Below are positions 36,500 to 47,170 of a DNA stretch of 64,000 bases, piece by piece (the stretch's first letter is position 1; each line of letters starts with the position of its first letter). Position numbers and translations under genes: made by a program. Under the pieces are notes generated by a model that worked only from the letters and a program-made list of their open reading frames with translations, made no database searches and had not been told where the DNA came from. Source of the DNA: Acinetobacter sp. SFB (GTDB lineage Bacteria; Pseudomonadota; Gammaproteobacteria; Pseudomonadales; Moraxellaceae); NCBI RefSeq assembly GCF_001647545.1, contig NZ_LSZH01000002.1, positions 57,300 to 121,299 on the forward strand, read 5' to 3'.

Positions 36500-37522
36500 A
36501 TGAGTGACAATATCATCCAGGCCTATGCCGCCATGAAAGCGGGTGCGGAACTTAAACCCTATCAATTTGATGCTGGAGAATTACAAGCGCATCAGGTTGA
36601 AGTCAAAGTTGAATATTGCGGTTTATGCCATTCTGATGTTTCTGTAATTAATAATGAGTGGAGCTCGTCGGTTTATCCGGTGGTTGCCGGTCATGAAATT
36701 ATTGGCACCATTACCCAGCTGGGCTCAGAAGCCAAAGGCTTGAAAGTGGGACAACGTGTGGGCATTGGCTGGACAGCAGAAAGTTGCCAGCATTGTGATC
36801 CGTGTGTATCAGGCCAACAAGTGTTATGTACTGGTCACCCAGTAGCCACCATTGTCGGTCATGCCGGTGGTTTTGCCGACAAAGTCCGTGCCGGCTGGCA
36901 ATGGATCATCCCCCTGCCTGAAAATTTAGCTCCAGAAAGTGCGGGTCCACTTCTTTGTGGAGGTATTACGGTATTTGATCCGATTCTTAAACATCAAATT
37001 CAGGCCATTCATCATGTTGGGGTGATCGGGATTGGCGGTTTGGGTCATATGGCGATTAAACTCTTAAAAGCTTGGGGCTGTGAAATTACTGCTTTTACCT
37101 CAAATTTAGATAAAAGTGATGAACTCAAAGCTATGGGCGCTGATCATGTGGTCAATAGCCGTGACGGCGCAGCGCTCAAAGCACAGCGTGGCAAACTTGA
37201 TTTATTATTAAGTACTGTCAATGTGAGCCTAGATTGGTCAGCTTACCTCAATACGCTGGCGCCAAACGGCACCATGCATATGTTGGGTGCTGTTTTAGAA
37301 CCGATAAAAGTTTCTGCTTTCATGCTGATTGGCGGTTCAAAATCGGTTACTGGCTCACCTACCGGTTCACCTGCTGCATTACGTCAATTGCTAAAATTTG
37401 CGGCACGTAAAAATATTGCGCCACAAGTTGAACTCTATCCAATGTCACAAGTGAATGAGGCTTTAGAACGACTCCATTCTGGCAAAGCGCGTTATCGCAT
37501 TGTGTTAAAAGCGGATTTCTAA
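36500..37522 (+). CDS. Zinc-dependent NAD(P) alcohol dehydrogenase (cinnamyl-alcohol dehydrogenase-like)
   Basis: Medium-chain dehydrogenase. Catalytic zinc ligands lie in [11 protein letters not shown] (Cys ~38) and VVAGHEIIG (His-Glu ~62). The structural zinc lobe is [15 protein letters not shown]. The Rossmann loop is [20 protein letters not shown] near residue 175. The overall pattern is that of YahK/AdhC-like broad aldehyde reductases. AAAAGGA precedes the ATG. A terminator follows. Physiological substrate not deducible. Confidence 0.92.
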   Translation: MSDNIIQAYAAMKAGAELKPYQFDAGELQAHQVEVKVEYCGLCHSDVSVINNEWSSSVYPVVAGHEIIGTITQLGSEAKGLKVGQRVGIGWTAESCQHCDPCVSGQQVLCTGHPVATIVGHAGGFADKVRAGWQWIIPLPENLAPESAGPLLCGGITVFDPILKHQIQAIHHVGVIGIGGLGHMAIKLLKAWGCEITAFTSNLDKSDELKAMGADHVVNSRDGAALKAQRGKLDLLLSTVNVSLDWSAYLNTLAPNGTMHMLGAVLEPIKVSAFMLIGGSKSVTGSPTGSPAALRQLLKFAARKNIAPQVELYPMSQVNEALERLHSGKARYRIVLKADF

Positions 37523-37546
37523 TTTTTATTTGATCCCGCTGAATTT

Positions 37547-37582
37547 AAATCTGCCTAGCTGCAAGGGTGGGGCAGATTTTTT
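37547..37582 (+). terminator. Rho-independent terminator after alcohol dehydrogenase
   Basis: Nine-base-pair stem (AAATCTGCC / GGCAGATTT) with a 15-base loop and a T-run. Confidence 0.75.
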
Positions 37583-37636
37583 ATACTGTTACACTTGCCG
37601 CTTGAATCCGCCTTTCCAACTTCAATATTGAACTGA

Positions 37637-38080
37637 CTCATTGGAGTCGGTTTTTCTATCGGCAATCATTGGGGCGGTAAATTTGCCGATCTGTCCTTAG
37701 ATAAAACCCTGATTGGATTTTTACTGCTGTTAATTGCAATGATGTTTCTGTTCCCTGTTTTGGCCACCACAACTCTAGGAGCAGCAGTTGCATTGATTAT
37801 TTGGGGGGCTGCTGCTTTTGCCGTAGTTCCTCCGCTGCAAATGCGAGTAATGTCAGTAGCACATGATGCGCCTGGTTTGGCTTCTTCGGTGAATATTGGT
37901 GCCTTTAACTTGGGTAATGCATTAGGTGCGATTGCTGGAGCCAGTGTGCTGAATATGGGACTGAGCTATACTGCAGTTTCATTCACCGGTGCAGGATTGA
38001 GTGCACTGGCGTTACTGTTGGTATGGCTTCAAATGAAAATTGCAGCTAATAAAGCAGTGCATTATCAGCCCTGTGCATAA
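37637..38080 (+). pseudogene. C-terminal remnant of an MFS transporter
   Basis: An open frame from 37637 to 38080 encodes about 147 residues of the C-terminal part of a 12-helix major facilitator protein. GVGFSIGNHWGGKFADLSLD, with the conserved loop Gly-Asp pattern, is followed by four hydrophobic helices. An in-frame TGA at 37634 blocks the frame and no start codon with a ribosome-binding site precedes the homologous region. The first ATG (37739) falls in the middle of a helix. The N-terminal half is not found upstream, where the alcohol dehydrogenase terminator lies. This is most simply a deletion remnant of an AraJ-like efflux gene. Confidence 0.8.
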
Positions 38081-38102
38081 AACTCATCTCAACATATATC
38101 CT

Positions 38103-38129
38103 AAAAAGTCCGCATGATGCGGACTTTTT
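38103..38129. terminator. Bidirectional terminator
   Basis: Perfect twelve-base-pair stem (AAAAAGTCCGCA / TGCGGACTTTTT) with a three-base loop between the MFS remnant and the converging START-domain gene. Confidence 0.88.
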
Positions 38130-38140
38130 AGTGTTATGGA

Positions 38141-38797
38141 TTAGCGTAAAGCTTCGGGTAAAGCAGCAATACTGGATGGTTTGCCGAGTTCGGTTTTCAT
38201 TTTTTGCAGCATCTGATAGGGTTGCTGCTGTACAAACATATTCACAAAGCTTAAAGGAATAGCGCCTTCAGGATTGGCATATCCATAGGTTGAAACTTTA
38301 ATTTTATTATTGGCCAGTTTCTGAAAGGTCCAGTCGCCTTCATAATGAGTAAGACGTACATAATCGGGGTTTTTAGCATAGTCTTTATCGACGGCTTTAT
38401 TTTTAATCGTGATGATCCCTTGAGCATCTTTCATCATTTTGCCTTGTACCACCAAATCACGATCTTTCAGCGGAAAAGGGAAATCCAGCACCATATACAA
38501 TAAAAATTCGCCTTTTTTGTCATCCCGCGCCAACACTTTGATACTGCCCATATACGGCACCCATTGCACTGCATGGTCAATATCTAAAATCAGACCAACC
38601 GCTTTTTCTAAAGGAGCATCATAGGTGGTTTCAGCTTTGTATAAAAATACCGGGTTTTGACTGTTTTGAAAGGTCCACACTTTAATATTGTTTTTATTAA
38701 TGCTGAGCTTGGCATTATCAACAGGTTTAGCCTGTACTGTAGCCAACATTGCTACAGCACAAGCCATCAATATCACTTTTTTCATTCCGTTGAACAT
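38141..38797 (-). CDS. START-domain (SRPBCC fold) exported protein
   Basis: Predicted periplasmic lipid-binding-like protein. A signal peptide (KKVILMACAVAMLATVQAKP) has an AxA-type site; translation may begin at Met1 or at Met5. The rest resembles bacterial START domains: VGLILDIDHAVQWVPYMGSIKVL, VLDFPFPLKDRDLVVQGKM, VRLTHYEGDWTFQKL and GAIPLSFVNMFVQQQPYQMLQKM. These are known as hydrophobic-ligand folds, but the ligand here is unknown. Length 218 residues, monocistronic, upstream of dapB on the same strand with 46 bases between. Confidence 0.85.
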   Translation of the reverse strand: MFNGMKKVILMACAVAMLATVQAKPVDNAKLSINKNNIKVWTFQNSQNPVFLYKAETTYDAPLEKAVGLILDIDHAVQWVPYMGSIKVLARDDKKGEFLLYMVLDFPFPLKDRDLVVQGKMMKDAQGIITIKNKAVDKDYAKNPDYVRLTHYEGDWTFQKLANNKIKVSTYGYANPEGAIPLSFVNMFVQQQPYQMLQKMKTELGKPSSIAALPEALR

Positions 38798-38843
38798 CTT
38801 ATTTTAATTTTGTTGTCTTGTTATAAATGATTTTGATGTATTT

Positions 38844-39946
<1,103 letters not shown>

Positions 39947-40204
39947 ATGCATTCGAAAAAAATCGCATTAAGCGTTTTGATAGCAACAACCCTCACTACC
40001 GCATGGGCAGAACCGGCAATCCAAGCCGGAGATACTTTAGAAAGCCTATCGCAAGTGAAAATAAATATTCGTACCCATAGCGCTACACCGGCTCAAGCTG
40101 CAAATCATCCGGCAGCGACCAAGCAAGAACCGGCTGATCAAGCAGCAACGCAAAAGGTAGATGTCGGGGCGATTGATCAACCCATCAGCAATGAACCAAT
40201 TTAA
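39947..40204 (+). CDS. Small secreted hypothetical protein
   Basis: An 85-residue protein starting MHSKKIALSVLIATTLTTAWAEP, a clear signal peptide with cleavage after AWA. The ATG at 39947 is chosen because AAGGAG sits seven bases upstream; an earlier ATG at 39926 is not preceded by one. The mature part is Ala/Gln/Pro-rich (HPAATKQEPADQAATQK), probably disordered, and has no recognised domain. It converges with dnaJ across a strong bidirectional terminator. Function unknown. Confidence 0.7.
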   Translation: MHSKKIALSVLIATTLTTAWAEPAIQAGDTLESLSQVKINIRTHSATPAQAANHPAATKQEPADQAATQKVDVGAIDQPISNEPI

Positions 40205-40210
40205 GCGCAT

Positions 40211-40242
40211 AAAAAAGGGTGATATCAATATCACCCTTTTTT
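40211..40242. terminator. Bidirectional terminator between small secreted gene and dnaJ
   Basis: Perfect fourteen-base-pair stem (AAAAAAGGGTGATA / TATCACCCTTTTTT) with a four-base loop. Confidence 0.92.
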
Positions 40243-40257
40243 AACCGTCATTTGAAA

Positions 40258-41370
40258 TTAATCAAACAGGCCGAAAAACGATTTTTTCTTTGGAGATGAT
40301 TTGCTGTCTTCACCATCCATCGTTTCTTGCAATTCTTTTAACAGCTCACGTTGGCGAGCAGTCAAATTCACCGGTGTTTCGATCACGACACGGCAGAGTA
40401 AATCACCTTGCATACTGGTACGCACGGGTTTAACCCCTTTACCACGCAGACGGAACATTTTACCGGTTTGAGTTCCCTCAGGAATTTTCAAACTGACACG
40501 ACCATCGAGGGTTGGAATTTGAATTTCTTTACCCAAAGCTGCATCAGCAATGCTGACAGGCACATCCATATACAGGTCGGCACCATCGCGTTGGAAAATT
40601 TCATGTTCACGAACCACAACTTCAACGTATAAGTCGCCTGACTGACCATCACGAATCGCTTCGCCTTTGCCAGTTAAACGTACGCGGTCGCCATTATCCA
40701 CGCCTGCAGGAATAGTGACTTCCAGCGTTTGTTGACGATCCGAAACACCCGAACCATGACATTTATTACATGGGTTCTTGATGATGGTGCCTTGACCACG
40801 ACAGGTGCTACAGGTTTGCTGAACAGAGAAGAAACCCTGTTGCATACGCACTTGGCCTGCACCATGACAGGTTTTACAGGTTTCAACATCTTTCGGATTT
40901 TTTGAACCTTTACCATCACAGGCATCACAAGGTGCAGGTGCACTAAAGGTAATGGTTTTTTTCACGCCCTTGACTGCTTCTTCAAGAGTCAATTCCATGA
41001 CGTAGCGAAGGTCGGAGCCACGACGTGCGCGTTGTTGTTGACGACCACCGCCACCAAAAGCGCCACCAAAGATATCGCCAAACTGGCTAAAGATATCTTC
41101 TGCACTGAAACCACCACCAAAGCCGCCACCGCCGCCCATACCGCCTTCAAAGGCATTGTGCCCCATACGGTCATACATACTGCGTTTTTCGCCATCGGAT
41201 AAAATTTCATAAGCTTCAGCAGCTTCTTTAAATTTATCTTCAGCTTCAGGGTTGTCTGGATTGCGGTCCGGATGATATTTCATCGCCAACTTACGGTAGG
41301 CTTTTTTAATTTCATCATCACTAGCGGTTTTAGCGACGCCCAAAACCTCATAATAATCACGTTTAGCCAT
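40258..41370 (-). CDS. dnaJ: Molecular chaperone DnaJ
   Basis: Hsp40 co-chaperone stimulating DnaK. The J-domain (residues 1-70) contains YHPDRNPDN with HPD, then a Gly-rich/Phe-rich linker ([13 protein letters not shown]). Four zinc-binding repeats follow: [24 protein letters not shown] and CNKCHGSG. The C-terminal substrate-binding domain carries RLTGKGEA. Length 370 residues. dnaK is not in the window. A GGAG-like site precedes the ATG. Confidence 0.97.
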   Translation of the reverse strand: MAKRDYYEVLGVAKTASDDEIKKAYRKLAMKYHPDRNPDNPEAEDKFKEAAEAYEILSDGEKRSMYDRMGHNAFEGGMGGGGGFGGGFSAEDIFSQFGDIFGGAFGGGGRQQQRARRGSDLRYVMELTLEEAVKGVKKTITFSAPAPCDACDGKGSKNPKDVETCKTCHGAGQVRMQQGFFSVQQTCSTCRGQGTIIKNPCNKCHGSGVSDRQQTLEVTIPAGVDNGDRVRLTGKGEAIRDGQSGDLYVEVVVREHEIFQRDGADLYMDVPVSIADAALGKEIQIPTLDGRVSLKIPEGTQTGKMFRLRGKGVKPVRTSMQGDLLCRVVIETPVNLTARQRELLKELQETMDGEDSKSSPKKKSFFGLFD

Positions 41371-41476
41371 GTCTGGCGATGCTCCTCACGGAATTTGATT
41401 AATGCTTAACTGTGGACTGAAATTGGGGGTCAATCCAAATTTTACAAGGGGAATGATGGAAAAAAATTTAGCCAGC

Positions 41477-41875
41477 TTAGAAAACGGCTTTATTTTTTAA
41501 AAATCGAGAGATACCTTTAAGCCATGCATTAAGCAAAAACAAAAAGGCGATAATCGTAAATATTACCCCAGCAACGGTACAACCGGTTACCCAAAGTGCG
41601 CTATCCCAATAAAAGAAAATCAGTGGAATAAACCAAAGGGCAGCAAATACCACTAAAATAGAGTAAATCACAATATTTCGCATCACCCAAAGCCCTTGAG
41701 CTTCAAGCCATACTTCAGCACTATCCACTTGTGTGACTTTGCGCGCAAACCAGTAAGCAAATATGCCACTAATCACGGTAAATAAAGCAAAGAACATGAA
41801 GACATAAGAGATCGCAATGGAACGGCGAAGTCGGCTTAAGTTGTCTTGCTTCATGTGCTTTTTAACCCCATTCAC
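41477..41875 (-). CDS. Small membrane protein of unknown function
   Basis: A 132-residue protein with three hydrophobic segments (residues ~25-45, ~70-92 and ~98-120) and a basic N-terminus (KQDNLSRLRRSIAIS). Translation may start at Met1 or at Met8. No domain recognised. It stands alone between dnaJ and the RND gene with about 100-base gaps on either side. Likely inner membrane. Confidence 0.7.
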   Translation of the reverse strand: MNGVKKHMKQDNLSRLRRSIAISYVFMFFALFTVISGIFAYWFARKVTQVDSAEVWLEAQGLWVMRNIVIYSILVVFAALWFIPLIFFYWDSALWVTGCTVAGVIFTIIAFLFLLNAWLKGISRFLKNKAVF

Positions 41876-41987
41876 TACACGTTTAGTTTTTTAATACGCA
41901 GTAAATTGCTTTATAGAAATGTATACAAATATCAAGTGCTACTATATTGAAATTTTCAATATTTCGCACCTGGTTATTATCAAAAAT

Positions 41988-44900
41988 TTATGTACTTTGC
42001 TTATTTTTTTTCACTTTAAAGCATTGTGCATACAATGCAGGCAAGAAGAACAAGGTTAACAGGGTGGCAACGATCAATCCGCCCATAATGGCAACCGCCA
42101 TCGGACCAAAGAAAATACTGCGCGATAAAGGAATCATCGCCAGTACCGCGGCCAATGCCGTCAGCACAATCGGACGACAACGGCGCATGGTCGCATCCAC
42201 AATGGCTGACCAAGGATCATGTCCTTCTTGAATATCCTGTTCAATCTGATCAATCAGAATTAAAGAATTTCGCATGATCATGCCAGAAAGTGCAATCGTG
42301 CCCAACATCGCCACAAAACCAAAAGGCTTATTGAACAATAACAGGAATAACACCACCCCGATTAAGCCCAAAGGTGCCGTTAACAAAACAATCAGCGCAC
42401 GCGAGATACTCTTGAGCTGAATCATCAACAAGGTCATGACCACCGCCAGGAAAAAGGGCATACCGGCATTGACCGAGTTTTGTCCGCGTGCCGACTCTTC
42501 TACGGTTCCGCCCACTTCAACCAGATAACCCCCTGGCAGTTCGGCTCGCAGCTGATCCATTTTGTCAACCAGTTCGCCAACCACGGTGGCTGGCTGTAAT
42601 TTACTGCGGATATCGGCCCGTACGGTAATGGTCGGCAAGCGGTTACGATGCCAAATCAGACCATCTTCAAAGTCATATTCAATTTTGGCAATTTGCGCCA
42701 GCGGTACGGAACCCCCATTGGCAGTGGGTACCGCCAGACTGGACAAGGCCTCAACATCAACTCGTTCAGCCTGATCACCCCGCAGACGAATTTCAATCAA
42801 TTCACGTTTTTCACGATATTGATTAATGGTGGCACCACTGATTGAACCGTTTAAAAAATTGGCTAAATCTAGGCTCGACACGCCCATTTGACGGGCACGA
42901 TCTTGGTCAATATTCAAATGAATGACTTTGCTTGGCTCACCCCAATCCAGATGCACATTGCTGGTATTGGGATTATCTCCCACCACAGCAGCCACTTTGT
43001 GCGCCCACTGACGGACCAGATGCAAGTCTTCACCAGAAACACGATATTGCAGTGGATAACCGACCGGCGGACCATTTTCCAGCAAGGATACCCGGGTACG
43101 CACATCCGGCAACAATTTACGGATTTCCTGGTCTAAAGATTGACGAATTTCATCACGGTCATCCAGGGAAGACGCCAAGACCACAAACTGGGCAAAACTG
43201 GCCTGTGGAAGCTGTTGGTCTAGCGGTAAATAAAAACGGGTTGAACCTGTGCCGACATAGGCCACATAGTTATCAATCCCCGCTTTGGTCGACAAGAACT
43301 TTTCGACTTTTTTCACCGCATTTTCAGTTGAAGTCAGCGATGCGCCTTCTTCCAGTTTTAAATCCACCAAAATTTCGGCACGATTTGATGGCGGGAAAAA
43401 CTGCTGCGGCACCAGTTTAAACATCAGGACTGACAAGACAAAAATGCCCACTGTTGCGGCAATCACCGTTTTACGGTAGGTCAGACAAGTATCGACCCAA
43501 GCTCTAAATTTTTGATAAAACTTGGTCTGGTACGGATCATGATGTTCACCGGCATGATGCTGCACCGGTTGCGGTTCAGGCTGCTTGCGCAACCGTGCCC
43601 AAAGACGCTGATACCACGGCGCTTTTTGGGGCAAATTTGAAAAATCGGGCAGCAGTTTATCACCCAAGTAAGGGACAAAAAGCACTGCGGCAAACCACGA
43701 CACAATCAGCGCAATGGTCACCACCTGGAAAATGGAACGCGTATATTCACCGGTACTGGATGCTGCGGTTGCAATCGGCAAGAAACCTGCGGCGGTAATC
43801 AAGGTCCCGGTCAGCATTGGAAAAGCGGTGGTCTTCCAGGTAAAGCCTGCGGCCTCAAGCCGGCTATAACCCTGCTCCATTTTAATCGCCATCATCTCGA
43901 CAGCAATAATGGCGTCGTCAACCAATAAACCGAGGGCTAAAATCAGTGCGCCCAATGAGATTTTATGCAGCCCGACATCGAATAAATTCATGCCGGCAAA
44001 GGTCATTGCCAATACCAGTGGAATGGAAAATGCCACCACCAGTCCGGTACGGAAACCCAGTGAGAAGAAGCTGACCAGTAAAACGATAATTACCGCTTCA
44101 GCCAACACCTTCATGAATTCATTGACGCTGCGTTTTACCGCAACCGGCTGATCAGAAACCTTTTGCAGCTGCATGCCTAAAGGCAAAGACTTTTGCAATT
44201 GCGCAAATTCCGTTTCCAGGTTTTTACCTAAAGCCAGAATATCACCGCCTTTACGCATCGAGACTGCTATGCCAATGCCGTTTTCCCCCATAAAACGCAT
44301 ACGCGGTTGAGCCGGTTCACTAAAGCCGCGATAGACCTCAGCGACATCGCCCAATTGAATGGTTTTACCGGCCACCAACAGTGGCATTTGCTTGAGTTCA
44401 TCGACACTTTGCAGCTGACCGCTGACCCGCATTTGAATACGGTCAGCACCGGTTTCAAAGAAACCGGCGCTGGCCACGGTATTTTGCTGTTGCAGCGCTT
44501 GTTGAATCGCCGTGACTGGAATGCCGAGCTGAGCAGCTTTGGTATTGGACAGTTCAATCCAGATTTTCTGGTCTTGTAATCCCACCAGATTCACCTTGCC
44601 GACATCTTTCACCCGTTGCAGCTGGAGCTGCAAGCGGTCGGCATATTCTTTCAATACCCCATAATCAAAATCTTTGCCGGTCAAGACATAAATATTGCCG
44701 AAGGTATCGCCAAACTCGTCGTTAAAAAACGGACCCTGTACGCCACTGGGTAACTGCTGCTTGATATCACCGACTTTTTTTCGGACCTGATACCACACAT
44801 CGGGAATTTGACTTGAGGGTAAAGAGTCCTTGGCAACAAAAGTCACCATCGATTCGCCCGGACGTGAAAATGCCATGATGCGTTCATACTTGCCCGTGCT

Positions 44901-45146
44901 CATCAGTTCTTTTTCAATACGGTCAGTGACCTGCAATGAAACTTCTTCAGCGGTTGCGCCGGGCCAATAGGTTTGAATCACCATCACCTTAAAGGTAAAC
45001 GGAGGATCTTCACTTTGCGCCAGTTTGGAATAGGAAACGATTCCGACTATGCCCAAGAGCAGCATAAAATAAAGGATTAAGCCTTTATTTTTCAGTGCCC
45101 ATTCCGACAGGTTATAACGTGATTGAGAATTCAGGTCTTGCTTCAT
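41988..45146 (-). CDS. RND efflux transporter, inner-membrane permease (AcrB/HAE-1 type)
   Basis: Proton-driven exporter with the classical twelve-helix, two-periplasmic-loop plan in 1052 residues. Visible family stretches are QTYWPGATAEEVSLQVTDRIE near residue 60, GLLVDDAIIAVEMMAIKMEQG near 405 (helix 4 Asp pair) and GMIMRNSLILIDQIEQDI near 965. It overlaps the adaptor gene by four bases, so the pair is translationally coupled. No outer-membrane factor gene is adjacent, so it must borrow a channel. TetR divergence suggests inducible expression. Substrates cannot be assigned; some RND genes of this sort are drug pumps. Confidence 0.93.
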   Translation of the reverse strand: MKQDLNSQSRYNLSEWALKNKGLILYFMLLLGIVGIVSYSKLAQSEDPPFTFKVMVIQTYWPGATAEEVSLQVTDRIEKELMSTGKYERIMAFSRPGESMVTFVAKDSLPSSQIPDVWYQVRKKVGDIKQQLPSGVQGPFFNDEFGDTFGNIYVLTGKDFDYGVLKEYADRLQLQLQRVKDVGKVNLVGLQDQKIWIELSNTKAAQLGIPVTAIQQALQQQNTVASAGFFETGADRIQMRVSGQLQSVDELKQMPLLVAGKTIQLGDVAEVYRGFSEPAQPRMRFMGENGIGIAVSMRKGGDILALGKNLETEFAQLQKSLPLGMQLQKVSDQPVAVKRSVNEFMKVLAEAVIIVLLVSFFSLGFRTGLVVAFSIPLVLAMTFAGMNLFDVGLHKISLGALILALGLLVDDAIIAVEMMAIKMEQGYSRLEAAGFTWKTTAFPMLTGTLITAAGFLPIATAASSTGEYTRSIFQVVTIALIVSWFAAVLFVPYLGDKLLPDFSNLPQKAPWYQRLWARLRKQPEPQPVQHHAGEHHDPYQTKFYQKFRAWVDTCLTYRKTVIAATVGIFVLSVLMFKLVPQQFFPPSNRAEILVDLKLEEGASLTSTENAVKKVEKFLSTKAGIDNYVAYVGTGSTRFYLPLDQQLPQASFAQFVVLASSLDDRDEIRQSLDQEIRKLLPDVRTRVSLLENGPPVGYPLQYRVSGEDLHLVRQWAHKVAAVVGDNPNTSNVHLDWGEPSKVIHLNIDQDRARQMGVSSLDLANFLNGSISGATINQYREKRELIEIRLRGDQAERVDVEALSSLAVPTANGGSVPLAQIAKIEYDFEDGLIWHRNRLPTITVRADIRSKLQPATVVGELVDKMDQLRAELPGGYLVEVGGTVEESARGQNSVNAGMPFFLAVVMTLLMIQLKSISRALIVLLTAPLGLIGVVLFLLLFNKPFGFVAMLGTIALSGMIMRNSLILIDQIEQDIQEGHDPWSAIVDATMRRCRPIVLTALAAVLAMIPLSRSIFFGPMAVAIMGGLIVATLLTLFFLPALYAQCFKVKKNKQST

Positions 45147-46249
45147 GATGCAGTCCCTGCCTGAATGTTTACGGCACGATTGTCACGGTCAATCGGCTGA
45201 ATTTTTTGTTTTTCACGCAGCAAATGCACCCCGCCAATCACCACATAATCATGGGCAGTTAAACCCGACAATACCGGCACACTGTCACGGCCATAGGCAC
45301 CCAAAGTGACCGACACTTTACGAATGGTCTGATCAGGTTTCACCACCCAGACATATGCCTGCTGACCGTTGGCAGAGACACTGGATAAAGGCACACTCAA
45401 TACATTGTGCTCAGTCTTGTTAAAAAACACCCGCGCGCTTTGACCCAGTTGAATGGCAGCATTGCCTTCACTTAACGCTACTTTCACACTAAAGGTTCGG
45501 GATTGATCGGCTGCAGGTGAAATTTCACGCACATAGGCTGCAAATTTATCTTCCGGTTTAGACCACAAGGTCACCCATGCACTTTGACCCACTTTAATCT
45601 CGGAAATGGCCTGTTCAGGCACCCCAATCACCACTTCACGATCACCGGCAATCGCCATTTGATAGGCTGCCTGACCTGCAGCAACCACCTGCCCCACTTC
45701 AATATTACGTGCAGTGATCACGCCATTTTTATTGGCCAGCAACTGGTTATAACCGGTTTGGTTACGGCTGACGTCATAATTGGATTGCGCCTGCTTTAAG
45801 TTCGAGAGCGCCGCTTTATACTGGTTATCCACCGCATCATATTGCGAACGACTCACCGCATTCATGGGAAGCAACTGCTTAAAGCGTTTCAGTTCATCTT
45901 CAGCATTTTTTGCCGCAGATTGTGCACTTTCCAGTTGAGCATTGGCCGCATTGAGTTGGAGTTGTGCATCTTTAACATCCAGTTTTGCTAGCACTTGACC
46001 GACTTTCACCTGATCACCGACATCCACATAACGTTCGATGACCTGTCCCCCCACCCGAAATGCCAAAGCGGTTTGCTGGCGTGCCTGCACATCACCGGCA
46101 TAACTTTTCTGCTCATTATGCGTGCTATTTGGCTGAGTCACCATCACAAAGGGAACCTGTTCTGGTTCCGCGGTATCCGTGCTGCATCCCCACAAGGTCA
46201 CACTGCAAACGATGATCATGCTAACAACTGCGGTCTTAATTATGCTCAT
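45143..46249 (-). CDS. RND efflux periplasmic adaptor (membrane fusion protein)
   Basis: Lipoprotein adaptor of the AcrA/HlyD type. The signal ends LWGCSTD with the lipidated Cys at residue 22. The biotinyl-lipoyl half-domain starts ALAFRVGGQVIERYVDVGDQVKVGQVLAKLD, a helical hairpin rich in Ala and Gln spans about 95-165, and the second lipoyl half is GVITARNIEVGQVVAAGQ. The beta-barrel and membrane-proximal domains end the protein. Length 368 residues. It is the first gene of the two-gene pump operon. Confidence 0.93.
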   Translation of the reverse strand: MSIIKTAVVSMIIVCSVTLWGCSTDTAEPEQVPFVMVTQPNSTHNEQKSYAGDVQARQQTALAFRVGGQVIERYVDVGDQVKVGQVLAKLDVKDAQLQLNAANAQLESAQSAAKNAEDELKRFKQLLPMNAVSRSQYDAVDNQYKAALSNLKQAQSNYDVSRNQTGYNQLLANKNGVITARNIEVGQVVAAGQAAYQMAIAGDREVVIGVPEQAISEIKVGQSAWVTLWSKPEDKFAAYVREISPAADQSRTFSVKVALSEGNAAIQLGQSARVFFNKTEHNVLSVPLSSVSANGQQAYVWVVKPDQTIRKVSVTLGAYGRDSVPVLSGLTAHDYVVIGGVHLLREKQKIQPIDRDNRAVNIQAGTAS

Positions 46250-46313
46250 GAATTCGCTCTTATTTAAAAATGTTTTTTAGGGCAAAATAAGGAGTATCTT
46301 AAATTGATTATTT

Positions 46314-46347
46314 TTTAATTAATATACTCACTGGTACATTAATTAAA
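46314..46347. promoter_or_regulatory. Inverted repeat between pump operon and tetR, probable TetR-family operator
   Basis: Fourteen-base arms (TTTAATTAATATAC and GTACATTAATTAAA) form an inverted repeat with one mismatch and a six-base centre. The 34-base element lies midway between the divergent adaptor gene and the regulator gene, the usual place for a TetR-type autorepressor/pump repressor site. Identification is by position and symmetry only. Confidence 0.55.
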
Positions 46348-46394
46348 CCTCGCTGGTCAAAGCAATGACCTTTTTGATTTTTTTGGAAAAAATT

Positions 46395-47018
46395 GTGCAA
46401 ATAAATGTGGGTCGCCCGAAGGATTTGGAAAAACGTCAGCAAATTTTAACTGCGGCAAAAAAGTTATTTTTGAAGTGTGGCTATCAGGGTTCCAGCATGA
46501 ATCAGATTGCCCAAGAAGCAGGCGTAACCAAACTGACGGTCTACAATCATTTTCAGGATAAAGCCAATTTATTTGTCTGTGCCATTGCAGCGACCTGTGA
46601 GGAACTCATCAGTGCTCGGCCACTAAATTTGCAGCCAGACAGTGATTTTAATAAAGAATTTATCCATGCCTGTGACTTGGCACTGAATATTATTAATTTG
46701 CCCGAAGCCATTAAGCTGGAACTGTTGTTACTGGAACTGGCGGCTGAACAAAATCCACTGGCGCATAAGTTTTATAATGCTTCGCATCTGCGTATGCATG
46801 CCGTTTGGGAAAACTTTTTTCAGCAGGCAATTGAGCTGGGTTTTATTCAAGCAGAAGAATTAAAAACCCTGACCTGGCTGATTGTGTCTTTATTGCTGGG
46901 GGTGCGTCATCACGAAGTACTACTCGGCATTCGTGCCATCCCCACTGCCGCAGAAAAACAGCAGATTATTTTAAGCAGCATTGAATTGTTTATGCTGAAA
47001 TATCAAAAAACAGCTTAA
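46395..47018 (+). CDS. TetR family transcriptional regulator
   Basis: The N-terminal helix-turn-helix (GRPKDLEKRQQILTAAKKLFLKCGYQGSSMNQIAQEAGVTKLTVYNHFQDKANLF) is a textbook TetR DNA-binding domain; the rest is a helical ligand-binding domain. The GTG at 46395 is preferred: GGA lies six to eight bases upstream and the product starts just ahead of the HTH. An ATG ten codons earlier (46365) adds a hydrophobic stretch unusual for TetR. Divergent from the RND pump, so it most likely represses it through the inverted repeat at 46314-46347. Confidence 0.9.
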   Translation: MQINVGRPKDLEKRQQILTAAKKLFLKCGYQGSSMNQIAQEAGVTKLTVYNHFQDKANLFVCAIAATCEELISARPLNLQPDSDFNKEFIHACDLALNIINLPEAIKLELLLLELAAEQNPLAHKFYNASHLRMHAVWENFFQQAIELGFIQAEELKTLTWLIVSLLLGVRHHEVLLGIRAIPTAAEKQQIILSSIELFMLKYQKTA

Positions 47019-47142
47019 AAAAATCACGTAAAAAATCATTTAAAAATCATTTAAAAATCAGCTTTCATTTTTCGAACAGCATACGAGGCAGATCAAGTGC
47101 TATTTTATCAGCCACAGATTACATACTTTTGTCTTCCCCTAC

Positions 47143-47170
47143 TTGGAATGTCATCGAATCGGGGTATATT
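47143..47170 (+). promoter_or_regulatory. Probable ppc promoter
   Basis: TTGGAA (47143-47148) and TATATT (47165-47170) with a 16-base spacer resemble a sigma-70 promoter. Transcription would begin near 47177, about 25 bases before the chosen ppc start, which argues against the in-frame ATG at 47129. Confidence 0.6.

Noticed and set aside
41940..41962. Short palindrome ATATTGAA-ATT-TTCAATAT downstream of the RND gene
   Set aside because: AT-only stem with no U-tract on the minus strand; too weak to call a terminator or operator.
42932..43420. 162-codon open frame on the plus strand inside the RND permease gene
   Set aside because: It is antisense to a well-matched RND gene, has Pro/His/Arg-rich composition typical of shadow frames, and has no ribosome-binding site.
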